Both the position numbers and the translations under genes were made by a program. The notes under the pieces are model-generated. The model did no database searches. It was not told where the DNA came from and saw nothing but the letters and a program-made list of their open reading frames with translations. Below are positions 35,772 to 44,484 of a stretch of DNA of 64,000 nucleotides, piece after piece. Every line of letters begins with the position of its first letter. The stretch's first letter is position 1. The stretch is from Candidatus Scybalocola faecipullorum (GTDB taxonomy: Bacteria > Bacillota > Clostridia > Lachnospirales > Lachnospiraceae): the NCBI GenBank assembly GCA_018716485.1, contig DVJY01000012.1, forward strand, positions 1 to 64,000, written 5' to 3'.

Positions 35772-36968
35772 TCACCTCCTTATATTTGGCGTATTTAAAG
35801 CATTTATTTCCGTATGTTCACGGACAACGACAGGTGTCTGCTGCTCATCAAGAAGAATAATTTTTGGAAGGTCGCGGCTTAAAAACAGCGCGATACCTTC
35901 GGTCATGCAGTAAGCTCCGGCATTTTCAAAGACGAGAAGATCGCCGGGACAAGGCTGGGCAAGCGGCAGCTGCTTAACAAGAATATCGTTGATCGTACAG
36001 AGGGAACCGCAGATATTCCAGAGTTGTTTTGGCAAATGGTTTACTGCCTGATTTGATGGGGAAGTTTTAATAAACTGCATTTTCGGCTGTTTCATTGCCA
36101 TGGACTGACCATAATAAACAAGCTGATGGATACCTCCGTCTACGATGGCATAGTTTTCACCTTTATTTGTTTTTGTATCAACAATTTGTGTCACATATGT
36201 GCCGCATGCGGCGGCAATGCTTCGTCCAAGTTCCAAAGTGACCGGGCCTTGATATTTCATAGCCTGAAGCATTTCGGAAAAGCTGTTCAGGTAGCTGTCC
36301 TCATCGAATGAATCGCCTTCAAAGTAGGCAGCAGGAAAGCCCGGGCCAAATTCCAGAACGCCGGCTGTAAATCCGCAGTTTTTTTCCAGTTTTTCTAAAA
36401 AAGCATCCGCTTCGTTCAGTTCCCTCTGCATTTTTTTCAGAGAAGTTTTTTGCGTCCCGGAAAAATACTGGATGCCTTCAAAAGAAATCCATGGATATTT
36501 TTGACGATTTGCAACGATATTTTCGATATGCATCCCATCCATGCCGAACTGGCCGCCGCTTGTGAGGCGCAGCAGCACGGATATTTTTTTCTTTGCCGCG
36601 GCAGCGGCTTCTGCCAGCAATGTCAGCTGGGATACGGATTCGGCGGTAAATAGGCCGGGAGATTGATTCTGACAGATGAGGGCTGTCATCAGTTCCCGGT
36701 CTTTATAAACGCCGGAAATGACAAATTTTTCCCAAGGCAGATTAAGACTGCGGCATATTTCAAGTTCACCCGGAGAACATATTTCCAGTTTGGCCACGTC
36801 GGTACTCAGCGCATGGGCAATAAAAGGGTTTGCTTTGACGGCGTAGCACAGTTTGACGTTTTCAGGAAGATGGCTTTTTAAAAAATGAATACGTTCATGA
36901 AGTCTGCCTAAATCAAACAGGTAAAAAGGCGTTTTTTCAATATCCGCAAGGTTTTTTAAAAGATTCAT
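35772..36968 (-). CDS. Fold type III PLP enzyme, amino-acid decarboxylase-like
   Basis: 398 residues of the DAP/ornithine decarboxylase superfamily. PLP Lys in CYAVKANP (Lys45); glycine-rich ELGRSIAAACGTYV; VDGGIHQLVYYGQ; Cys324 and Asp328 in GSLCTINDIL; PLP-binding Tyr353 in NAGAYCMTEG. The Cys...Asp pair is typical of decarboxylases, not alanine racemase. The usual GxHxHxGSQ strand reads GIQYFSGTQ, losing both His. It resembles decarboxylases working beside a ligase and carrier protein (exosortase-associated sets; BtrK on acyl-carrier substrate). ATG 36968 overlaps the ligase stop (TGATG). Substrate unknown. Confidence 0.85.
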   Translation of the reverse strand: MNLLKNLADIEKTPFYLFDLGRLHERIHFLKSHLPENVKLCYAVKANPFIAHALSTDVAKLEICSPGELEICRSLNLPWEKFVISGVYKDRELMTALICQNQSPGLFTAESVSQLTLLAEAAAAAKKKISVLLRLTSGGQFGMDGMHIENIVANRQKYPWISFEGIQYFSGTQKTSLKKMQRELNEADAFLEKLEKNCGFTAGVLEFGPGFPAAYFEGDSFDEDSYLNSFSEMLQAMKYQGPVTLELGRSIAAACGTYVTQIVDTKTNKGENYAIVDGGIHQLVYYGQSMAMKQPKMQFIKTSPSNQAVNHLPKQLWNICGSLCTINDILVKQLPLAQPCPGDLLVFENAGAYCMTEGIALFLSRDLPKIILLDEQQTPVVVREHTEINALNTPNIRR

Positions 36969-38476
36969 CACATATGCCTCCTTTCAAGCAATAGTTTTCG
37001 GTCAGTTTTTCCGTTTTTGGTCAGCGGAAAGTTTTCAACCGGCTGAAGCGCTCCGGGAATCATGTATACCGGGAGCAGATTGCGAAGCTGTTCATAAATA
37101 TCCTTTTTTTGAGCATCGCCGATATAAAAACCGTAAAGTTTTTGTTTAGCTTCATCAAAAACACAGCAGCAGCGCTCAATGCCGGGAAGCCCGGAGAGTG
37201 TCCGCTCGATTTCTTCCAGTTCAATGCGATGTCCCATATGCTTGATCTGATAATCTTTGCGGCCGCAGAAAAGTAAATCCCCTTCGTTGTTATATTGGCC
37301 AAGATCACCTGTCCGGTAGATTACTTCCGGATAAAATGAATTTAAAGGATTTTGAACAAATGCAGCGGCGTTTTGTTCAGGCGCCCTGAAGTAGCCCAGA
37401 GCCAGAGCCGTGCCGCGGATACATATTTCTCCGGAAGTACCGGGTGACGTAATTTCTTTATTTTCTGTATCCAGAAGAAATACATGTTCATTGTCAAAAG
37501 CACGTCCGATCGGAATGCCTTTTTCATAGGTTCGGTTTCTGTCAATGATATGGTAAGTACAGTTGCATGTAATTTCTGTAGGACCGTACAGATTGACAAA
37601 TTGTGTGTCAGGCAGATGGTGCATCCATAAATTCAGATGCTTGATCGGCATGACTTCTCCGCTGAATAAAATTTTGCGGACTGTATCCGGCGTTTTATAG
37701 GACAATCCGTGAAAGGTTGTGATTAAACAAAGCGCCGAGACAGCCCAGATCATGACAGTGACGCGATGGTGGCACAAAAAGTCAAGAAGCTTTGTAGGCT
37801 GCGAAAAAAGATATTTCGGTACGATGACCAGTGTGCCGCCGGTTTTCATGGCTGTATAAAGATCTTTCACGGATACGTCAAAGTCAAACGGCGCCTGATT
37901 GGCGAATATATCCGTACTGTTAAATTCAAACACGCCGCTAAATACATCGATAAAGTCAATGACGGAGCGGTGGCTGACAACAACGCCTTTGGGAACACCT
38001 GTGGAACCGGAGGTAAAGTTGGCGTACAGAGGATCTGTGTCAATCATGTGTTTCCGAATTTCTTTTAGTTTTTTTGTATCTACAGCGCCATGTTCTAAAA
38101 CTTCGATATTTAAAATCGTCTGTTCCGGGAAAATACCTCGTATGGTTTCATAGTGCACCTGATCTGTAATGATGCAGGAAGCCTGAAGTACTTCCTGAAT
38201 TTGGCACAGACGGGTTTTTGGAAATTCTGTATTAAGAAGAACATAAAAGCCGCCGGCATAGGTAATGCCCCAGAAAGCGCAGAGGGCGGCAATTCCTTTT
38301 TCCATAAATACGGCGACCGGTGCGCCGCGGTCAATCTTGCCTGCGAGTACCGATCCAACGCGCTGACAGCGGTTCAAAAGTGTTTTGTAAGTGCAGGCGC
38401 CGAAGGCATCAATAGCTGCTGTTTTGTCAGGGAATGCCGATGCGCTTGCTTCAAGATATTCTAAAACGTTTTTCAA
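36968..38476 (-). CDS. Amino-acid adenylating ligase (DltA-like)
   Basis: 502-residue AMP-forming ligase. Core motifs: A3 FTSGSTGVPKG, A5 NLYGPTEITCNCTYH, YRTGDLG, A8 GRKDYQIKHMGHRIELEEIE, A10 Lys in PLTKNGKTDRK. It would activate an amino acid as the adenylate and load it on the carrier encoded two genes later, as DltA does with D-alanine. I cannot read the amino-acid specificity. Start TTG 38476, after AGGTG; GTG 38485 lacks an RBS. First gene of a five-gene operon preceded by three phased repeats. Confidence 0.9.
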   Translation of the reverse strand: MKNVLEYLEASASAFPDKTAAIDAFGACTYKTLLNRCQRVGSVLAGKIDRGAPVAVFMEKGIAALCAFWGITYAGGFYVLLNTEFPKTRLCQIQEVLQASCIITDQVHYETIRGIFPEQTILNIEVLEHGAVDTKKLKEIRKHMIDTDPLYANFTSGSTGVPKGVVVSHRSVIDFIDVFSGVFEFNSTDIFANQAPFDFDVSVKDLYTAMKTGGTLVIVPKYLFSQPTKLLDFLCHHRVTVMIWAVSALCLITTFHGLSYKTPDTVRKILFSGEVMPIKHLNLWMHHLPDTQFVNLYGPTEITCNCTYHIIDRNRTYEKGIPIGRAFDNEHVFLLDTENKEITSPGTSGEICIRGTALALGYFRAPEQNAAAFVQNPLNSFYPEVIYRTGDLGQYNNEGDLLFCGRKDYQIKHMGHRIELEEIERTLSGLPGIERCCCVFDEAKQKLYGFYIGDAQKKDIYEQLRNLLPVYMIPGALQPVENFPLTKNGKTDRKLLLERRHM

Positions 38477-38501
38477 TTTTATCACCTGATTTCTTTTTCT
38501 T

Positions 38502-38555
38502 ATGATAGATATATCTTAAAACAGGAAGCTTTATCTATCCTTTACCCAACCTTAA
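38502..38555 (-). promoter_or_regulatory. Dlt-like operon promoter with three 11-bp-phased repeats
   Basis: Minus strand: TTAAGG (38555-38550), TAAAGG (38544-38539), TAAAGC (38533-38528), exactly 11 bases apart. A -10 candidate TATCAT lies at 38507-38502, so the third repeat covers the -35 position. Tandem 11-bp repeats are the usual binding layout of OmpR/PhoB-family regulators; the regulator encoded at 40037-40747 is the obvious candidate (inference). Confidence 0.6.
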
Positions 38556-38575
38556 GATTTATAAAGATAAATAAT

Positions 38576-38607
38576 AAAAAAAACCTCCGGCGGGTTTATG
38601 CCGGAGG
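38576..38607 (-). terminator. Terminator overlapping the kinase stop codon
   Basis: Minus strand: CCTCCGGC (38607-38600), 8-base loop, GCCGGAGG (38591-38584), then a T run. The kinase stop lies in the stem-loop. It separates the regulator pair from the Dlt-like operon, so the latter needs its own promoter. Confidence 0.88.
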
Positions 38608-40050
38608 AAGTGTGATGATAAATTCAGTATGGTAAGGTTCGCGGGGAGGTACAGCCAGACGGATATGACCGTGATGCATTTCGATGATTTTTTGTGCAAT
38701 GGAAAGACCAAGTCCTGTGCCCTTGCCGGAAGTGCGGGCTTTGTTTCCTGTAGTAAACGGCTGGAACAAAGTTTCTGCAATTTCTTCGGGAATACCGCTG
38801 CCGTCATCGGCGACGATAATAGTAATTTCCCGGCGGATTTTCTGCACAGAAATATAAATTGAAGTTCCCGGAGGGTTATATTTGAGCGCATTGTTCAAAA
38901 GATTTTCAAAGCACCGACGCATCAGTACCGGATCGATCAGCATGATATATGAATCGTCCGGAATATCCGCACACAGTTCAAATCCGGATTCTGTGAGATC
39001 CATATACTTTTCTGCAAAAAATTGTTTGATAAATTCATTGAAATCCAAAGACTCCATATGCAGTTCGTAGTCCGGGTGAGCCATTTGAGTAAATAAAAAC
39101 AGGTCGTTGACCATGCCGGCAGCCATATCGGATTTATTGACAATAGCTTCAAGATATCGCGGTTTTTTGGACTCCGGCACGCGGTGCTCATAAAGTGCCC
39201 GGGCATAGCCCTGTATGACTGTCAGCGGCGTTTTCAGATCGTGAGATATATCCGCAATCAGCCGCTGACGCTCCTGATAAATTGCTTCATAAAGAGGGTC
39301 AATCTGACGTTTGAGGGTACGGGAAAAGGCGATCGTAAATAAAACAATAGCCGCTAAAATGCATGGAATTCCGACAAGCCAGATCATATTCGCAGACTGC
39401 AGCAAATGTTCATACTTCTTTTGTGTCATGTTAAAAGTAAGGAAGGCCAATGTACGTTCCTGCCCTGAATCCGTTGTGTAAACATACTTTTCAAGTGTGC
39501 CGTTAGCGGCGGAAATGCCGTTCAACAGCTGAAATTCGCGCTGAGTCAGGAACTTTTTATCCGGGAATAATGTTCCGGATATGATATGATACTGCGCATC
39601 CAGAACACACGAATCAACAATCTTGGGAACTGTATCATCAGAGCCGTATATACTCAGAAATACAGAATAAGTGACAGAACCGTCGGGAGCTGTATTCTCA
39701 AATACATCGAAAAAGCGGCGGGAATTATAATCACCAAGCATTTCCAAGTCTTCGTAAAAAATGCGTTCATTGATTGTCCGATTGCTGGCATATACAGTGC
39801 TGCCGGAAGCATCAAAAATAATAAATGCGGAATTTTTCGAATTTTTGGCAGGAATTTTTGCGTATTCCTCATAATCCAGAGCATCCTTATATAAGAGCAG
39901 ATCATCGATAGTGAAAAAAGAGGATCCAACTTTAAAATTAACTAAATATTGAAAAAGAGAATAAAGCAGGACGATGATCAGCGTATATAACGCAAAATAT
40001 TTGGCGCAGGAGATAATCAGCCGCTTCTGTTTTGATTTAATCTGCTTCAA
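38596..40050 (-). CDS. Sensor histidine kinase
   Basis: 484 residues: helix ~13-37, extracytoplasmic domain ~40-213, second helix ~215-238, HisKA with SHDLKTPLTVI, HATPase with N box LLNNALKYN, G1 ADDGSGIP, and G2 GKGTGLGLSIA. All catalytic boxes are intact. It overlaps the response regulator by 14 bases. Directly upstream of the Dlt-like operon, it likely senses an envelope signal and controls it. Confidence 0.94.
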   Translation of the reverse strand: MKQIKSKQKRLIISCAKYFALYTLIIVLLYSLFQYLVNFKVGSSFFTIDDLLLYKDALDYEEYAKIPAKNSKNSAFIIFDASGSTVYASNRTINERIFYEDLEMLGDYNSRRFFDVFENTAPDGSVTYSVFLSIYGSDDTVPKIVDSCVLDAQYHIISGTLFPDKKFLTQREFQLLNGISAANGTLEKYVYTTDSGQERTLAFLTFNMTQKKYEHLLQSANMIWLVGIPCILAAIVLFTIAFSRTLKRQIDPLYEAIYQERQRLIADISHDLKTPLTVIQGYARALYEHRVPESKKPRYLEAIVNKSDMAAGMVNDLFLFTQMAHPDYELHMESLDFNEFIKQFFAEKYMDLTESGFELCADIPDDSYIMLIDPVLMRRCFENLLNNALKYNPPGTSIYISVQKIRREITIIVADDGSGIPEEIAETLFQPFTTGNKARTSGKGTGLGLSIAQKIIEMHHGHIRLAVPPREPYHTEFIITLPPA

Positions 40051-40747
40051 TTTTATATCCCAGTCCTCTCACAGTTTTTATGTATTGGGGGTTGGAAGGA
40101 TCTTCTTCGATTTTACCCCGTATATTGGAGATATGAACCATCATTGTATTGTCGTCGCTTTCATAAAACTCGCCGCCGATACAGGTATATAGCTGAGCTT
40201 TTGTGTAAACGCGGCCGGGTGACTGCATCAGCTTCATGACAATTTTTAATTCTGCAGGTGTTAAAGGGATGACTCGGTTCTTTTTGTACAATACAAACTT
40301 CATCAGATCTAATCGCAGGTCTTTAACGATGAGTTCGCTGGACTGAGACTGAGGCTCTGATGGAGCAGTATCTGAGGCAAAGTCATAACATCGGCGGAGT
40401 GCAGCTCTGACATAGGCGGTAACTTCCAGAGGATTAAAAGGTTTTGTCAGATAAGCGTCTGCACCGAGATTCAGTCCGAGAATTTTATCGCTGTCCAAAT
40501 TTCGTGCCGAAAGTATAATAACCGGAAAATTGTTTGTTTCTCTGATTTTTTGGAGAAGGTCATAGCCATTCATTTCAGGCATCATAATATCAATTACGGC
40601 ACAGTCTATTTTTTCTGAAGCAATGATGTCAAGTGCCTGAAGTCCGGTTTGAGCAGTATGAATGTGATACCCGTCGCTTCCAAGGTAAAGTGAAAGCAGT
40701 TCAGTAATGTCTGTATCGTCTTCGGCGATAAGAATATTATAGTTCAA
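40037..40747 (-). CDS. OmpR/PhoB-family response regulator
   Basis: 236 residues. Receiver with AEDDTD, phosphoacceptor Asp in VIDIMMPEMNG, ILSARN and YLTKPFNPLEV; C-terminal winged helix LTPAELKIVMKLM and DDNTMMVHISNIRGKI. First gene of the pair with the kinase. An exact 10-bp direct repeat 19 bp apart lies upstream and may be its own control site. Confidence 0.94.
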   Translation of the reverse strand: MNYNILIAEDDTDITELLSLYLGSDGYHIHTAQTGLQALDIIASEKIDCAVIDIMMPEMNGYDLLQKIRETNNFPVIILSARNLDSDKILGLNLGADAYLTKPFNPLEVTAYVRAALRRCYDFASDTAPSEPQSQSSELIVKDLRLDLMKFVLYKKNRVIPLTPAELKIVMKLMQSPGRVYTKAQLYTCIGGEFYESDDNTMMVHISNIRGKIEEDPSNPQYIKTVRGLGYKIEAD

Positions 40748-41054
40748 AAAATCACTCCCAGCTGAAAATATAGATATGGTTAAATTAATGGAAAAAGTAT
40801 ATCAAGATAAGCCGGCCGATTCAAGATAAGTCATAAAAATGTAAGAAAGTTAAGAATTATAGCAAAGGTCATCGGATGTATAGGTTTTGAAACAATGAGA
40901 TTGTATAATGCGCCCGGATAAAGAATGAATAAGAGAAAGAGACAGTCCGGCAGAAGTTCAGATTTTGAAAAACTGTAATTTACGGGACTGTCTCTTTTTA
41001 AGTGCCAGTAATCAGAAATCTGTATTAACTGACAACTTCTCGTCAAAAAATATA
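40748..41054. other. Intergenic region: direct repeat and carB terminator
   Basis: 307 bases between carB and the regulator, both minus strand. TCAAGATAAG occurs at 40802-40811 and 40821-40830 (plus strand), in front of the regulator gene. The region 40934-41000 holds a long hairpin (next entry). No small gene with an RBS is visible. Confidence 0.5.
40934..41002 (-). terminator. Long hairpin after carB
   Basis: AGAGACAGTCC and GGACTGTCTCT pair across a loop of about 37 bases, flanked by A and T runs. A likely carB terminator; GGGACTGTCTC-type stems are common in this group of bacteria by my recollection. Confidence 0.6.
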
Positions 41055-44000
41055 TTATTTATCTGTAATCTCAGCATGAAATTCCTGAAGTGATTTGACA
41101 GGAAGCTTCCGATCACGGATCATGGATTTGATGCCTTCGACCGTTGCTTTTGCCGCAGCCATTGTCGTCATATAAGGAATCTTGCCTTTGATCGCAGCTT
41201 TTCTGATGTAACTGTCGTCCGTAGCGCCCTTCTTATTACCGACAGGCGTATTGATAATAAGCTGGATTTCTTTATTGGTAATTTTATCCAGCACATTTGG
41301 ACGGCCTTCTTTGAGTTTGGCAACTTTAGTTGCCGGAATACCTGCGCTGTTGATCAAATCGCATGTGCGCCCTGTAGCGACAATAGAGAAGCCGCACTGG
41401 TGGAAGCCTCTGGCGAGATCCACAACTTCAGGCTTATCTCTGTCATTGACGCTGATCAGAACTGTACCGCTAAGCGGAAGTTTGCTCTGAGTTGCCTCCT
41501 GAGCTTTATAAAAAGCATCGCCGAAGTCCGGAGAGATACCAAGGACTTCGCCTGTAGAACGCATTTCCGGTCCCAGCAGAGGATCGACCTCAGGGAACAT
41601 GTTGAATGGGAATACAGCTTCTTTGACGCCGTAATGCGGGAATTTCTTTTCCTTTAATTCCGGCACAGGCGATTTACTTCCTGTAAACGGCGCTGTCATA
41701 ATATCTGTTGCAATCTTCACCATGTTAATGCCGCACACCTTGGAAACGAGAGGCACTGTTCTTGAAGCTCTCGGATTGGCTTCCAAAACGAAAACTTTGC
41801 CGTCTTCAATGGCATATTGCATATTCATCAGGCCGACAACATGCATTTCACTGGCGATACGCTTTGTATAGTCTTTGATTACCGCAATCTGTTCTTCTGT
41901 CAGATTTTTCGGCGGGAGGACGCATGCGGAGTCTCCGGAATGGACGCCGGCAAGCTCAATATGTTCCATGACAGATGGAACAAAGACGTTTTCGCCGTCA
42001 CTGATCGCATCAGCCTCACATTCTGTTGCATGGTGCAGGAAACGGTCAATAAGAATCGGTCTGTCAGGTGTTACGCCTACAGCAGCGTTCATATAAAATT
42101 TCATGGCAGTGTCATCATATACAACTTCCATACCGCGGCCGCCAAGGACATATGATGGGCGAACCATGACCGGATAACCGATTTTATTGGCAATTTCAAG
42201 AGCATCTTCGGTCGTTACGGCCATGCCTGATTCGGGCATCGGAATGCCCAGCTTATCCATCATGGCGCGGAAATGATCTCTGTCTTCAGCCAAGTCGATC
42301 GTCTCCGGCGTTGTACCGAGAATATTGACGCCGTTGCGTTTTAAGTCGGCGGCAAGGTTGAGCGGTGTCTGACCGCCGAACTGGGCGATCACGCCGACCG
42401 GTTTTTCTTTTTCGTGGATGCTTAAAACATCTTCAAGTGTCAGCGGTTCAAAATATAATTTATCGGAAGTATCGTAGTCGGTAGATACAGTTTCAGGATT
42501 GCAGTTAACGATGATCGTCTCAAAGCCCAGTTCCTTTAAAGCTTTTGCCGCATGTACGCAGCAGTAGTCGAATTCGATACCCTGACCGATTCTGTTCGGG
42601 CCGCCGCCTAAAATCATGACTTTAGGTTTGGCGTTGCTGACAGGACTTTCATCTTTGGCAATATGATAGCTGGAATAGTAGTAGGCTGAATCCTGTGTAC
42701 TGCTTACATGTACGCCTTCCCATGCCTCAACAATGCCGTTGTCAATGCGTTCCTTACGGATATCGTCTTCGGATACATTTAAAATCTGGCTTAAATATTT
42801 ATCAGAGAAGCCATCCAGTTTCGCCTGTTTTAAAGCGGAAACTTCAGGCAGCTGTCCGGCGTGCTGTTTTAAAGCCTCTTCTTCTTCCACAAGTTCTTTC
42901 ATCTGCTGGATGAAGTAATGCTTAACTTTTGTCAATTCAAAAATTTCATCGACGGTCGCGCCTTTTCTCAAAGCTTCGTACATGATGAAATGGCGTTCGC
43001 TAGTCGGTGTGGCAAGCATTTTAAGCAGTTCTTCCTTCGTCTTTGTGCCGAAGTCTTTTACGCCGCCGAGACCATATCTGCCGTTTTCAAGACTGCGGAT
43101 AGCTTTCTGAAAAGCTTCTTTATAAGTTTTTCCGATACTCATGACTTCGCCGACAGCGCGCATCTGAGTGCCGAGATGATCTTCCACGCCTTTAAATTTT
43201 TCAAAGGCCCATCTTGCGAACTTAATAACAACATAATCGCCGTCAGGAACATATTTATCCAGTGTGCCGTATTTGCCGCAAGGAATTTCATCCAGCGTCA
43301 GCCCGCTGGCAAGCATTGCAGAAATCAGCGCGATCGGGAAGCCGGTAGCTTTACTTGCGAGGGCGGAAGAACGGGAGGTTCTCGGGTTGATTTCAATAAC
43401 AACGATACGTCCGGAAACAGGATCGTGGGCAAACTGAACGTTTGTGCCGCCGATGACCTGAACAGATTCAACAATCTTATATGCCTGACGCTGGAGTTCT
43501 TTTTGAACATCTTCGGAAATCGTCAGCATCGGAGCTGCGCAGAATGAATCGCCGGTATGTACGCCGAGGGGATCGATATTTTCGATAAAACATACAGTAA
43601 TCATATTGTTTTTAGCATCTCTGACGACTTCCAGCTCAAGTTCTTCCCAGCCCAGAATGGATTCTTCAACGAGAACCTGTCCGACAAGGCTGGCCTGAAG
43701 ACCTCTGGCGCAGACAGTTTTTAATTCTTCAGTATTGTAAACAAGGCCGCCGCCGGCGCCTCCCATCGTATAGGCAGGACGAAGAACGACAGGGTAGCCG
43801 AGCTTATCCGCGATAGCAAGGGCTTCATCTACAGAGTAGGCAACTTCACTTCTGGCCATTTCGATGCCAAGTTCATTCATTGTACGTTTAAATTCGATAC
43901 GGTCTTCGCCGCGCTCGATGGCATCAACCTGAACGCCGATAACTTTAACATTGTATTTGTCTAAAACACCTGCTTTATTTAATTCAGCACAAAGATTCAG

Positions 44001-44282
44001 ACCCGACTGGCCGCCAAGGTTAGGGAGCAGTGCGTCAGGACGTTCTTTTTCAATAATCTGTTCCAGACGTTCTACATTCAATGGCTCAATGTAAGTAATA
44101 TCTGCCGTGTCCGGGTCTGTCATAATAGTTGCCGGGTTAGAATTGACCAAAACAATTTCATATCCGAGTTTTTTTAGAGCCTTGCAGGCCTGTGTACCGG
44201 AGTAATCGAATTCGCATGCCTGTCCGATAATGATAGGTCCGGAACCGATAATCAGCACTTTGTGAATGTCTTCTCTTTTCAT
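41055..44282 (-). CDS. carB: Carbamoyl-phosphate synthase large subunit
   Basis: 1075 residues, full length. Two ATP-grasp halves: the first begins KVLIIGSGPIIIGQACEFDYSG, the second VMILGGGPNRIGQGIEFDYC; both contain the EINPRTSRSSAL / EANPRASRTVPL metal motif. The C-terminal MGS-like allosteric domain ends the protein. It makes carbamoyl phosphate for arginine and pyrimidines with the glutaminase CarA. Unusually, carA is not adjacent: the upstream neighbour is a glycosyltransferase and the downstream one a response regulator. The leader contains a strong hairpin. Confidence 0.97.
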   Translation of the reverse strand: MKREDIHKVLIIGSGPIIIGQACEFDYSGTQACKALKKLGYEIVLVNSNPATIMTDPDTADITYIEPLNVERLEQIIEKERPDALLPNLGGQSGLNLCAELNKAGVLDKYNVKVIGVQVDAIERGEDRIEFKRTMNELGIEMARSEVAYSVDEALAIADKLGYPVVLRPAYTMGGAGGGLVYNTEELKTVCARGLQASLVGQVLVEESILGWEELELEVVRDAKNNMITVCFIENIDPLGVHTGDSFCAAPMLTISEDVQKELQRQAYKIVESVQVIGGTNVQFAHDPVSGRIVVIEINPRTSRSSALASKATGFPIALISAMLASGLTLDEIPCGKYGTLDKYVPDGDYVVIKFARWAFEKFKGVEDHLGTQMRAVGEVMSIGKTYKEAFQKAIRSLENGRYGLGGVKDFGTKTKEELLKMLATPTSERHFIMYEALRKGATVDEIFELTKVKHYFIQQMKELVEEEEALKQHAGQLPEVSALKQAKLDGFSDKYLSQILNVSEDDIRKERIDNGIVEAWEGVHVSSTQDSAYYYSSYHIAKDESPVSNAKPKVMILGGGPNRIGQGIEFDYCCVHAAKALKELGFETIIVNCNPETVSTDYDTSDKLYFEPLTLEDVLSIHEKEKPVGVIAQFGGQTPLNLAADLKRNGVNILGTTPETIDLAEDRDHFRAMMDKLGIPMPESGMAVTTEDALEIANKIGYPVMVRPSYVLGGRGMEVVYDDTAMKFYMNAAVGVTPDRPILIDRFLHHATECEADAISDGENVFVPSVMEHIELAGVHSGDSACVLPPKNLTEEQIAVIKDYTKRIASEMHVVGLMNMQYAIEDGKVFVLEANPRASRTVPLVSKVCGINMVKIATDIMTAPFTGSKSPVPELKEKKFPHYGVKEAVFPFNMFPEVDPLLGPEMRSTGEVLGISPDFGDAFYKAQEATQSKLPLSGTVLISVNDRDKPEVVDLARGFHQCGFSIVATGRTCDLINSAGIPATKVAKLKEGRPNVLDKITNKEIQLIINTPVGNKKGATDDSYIRKAAIKGKIPYMTTMAAAKATVEGIKSMIRDRKLPVKSLQEFHAEITDK

Positions 44283-44308
44283 AGTCTACCTTACCCTTTC
44301 TTCATCTT

Positions 44309-44347
44309 GCCGGCGTTAAAGGCACGATACCTTTTAAATACGCCGGC
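44309..44347 (-). promoter_or_regulatory. Hairpin in the carB leader
   Basis: Minus strand: GCCGGCG pairs with CGCCGGC, with an inner AAAGG/CCTTT stem, ending 26 bases before the carB ATG. No T run follows, so it is not a simple terminator. I see no PyrR-type binding loop. Could affect translation or mRNA stability. Confidence 0.45.
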
Positions 44348-44484
44348 GTTAAATAATTATTTTTCCTACACAAAATTCATCGTTATTCTATCATATTTTT
44401 GACAGATAAACAACGTGAGATTTGTCTTTTTTTATATGATTTTTACGCTTTTTTTCATACAATAAGCAAGTATGGCGAAAAAGG

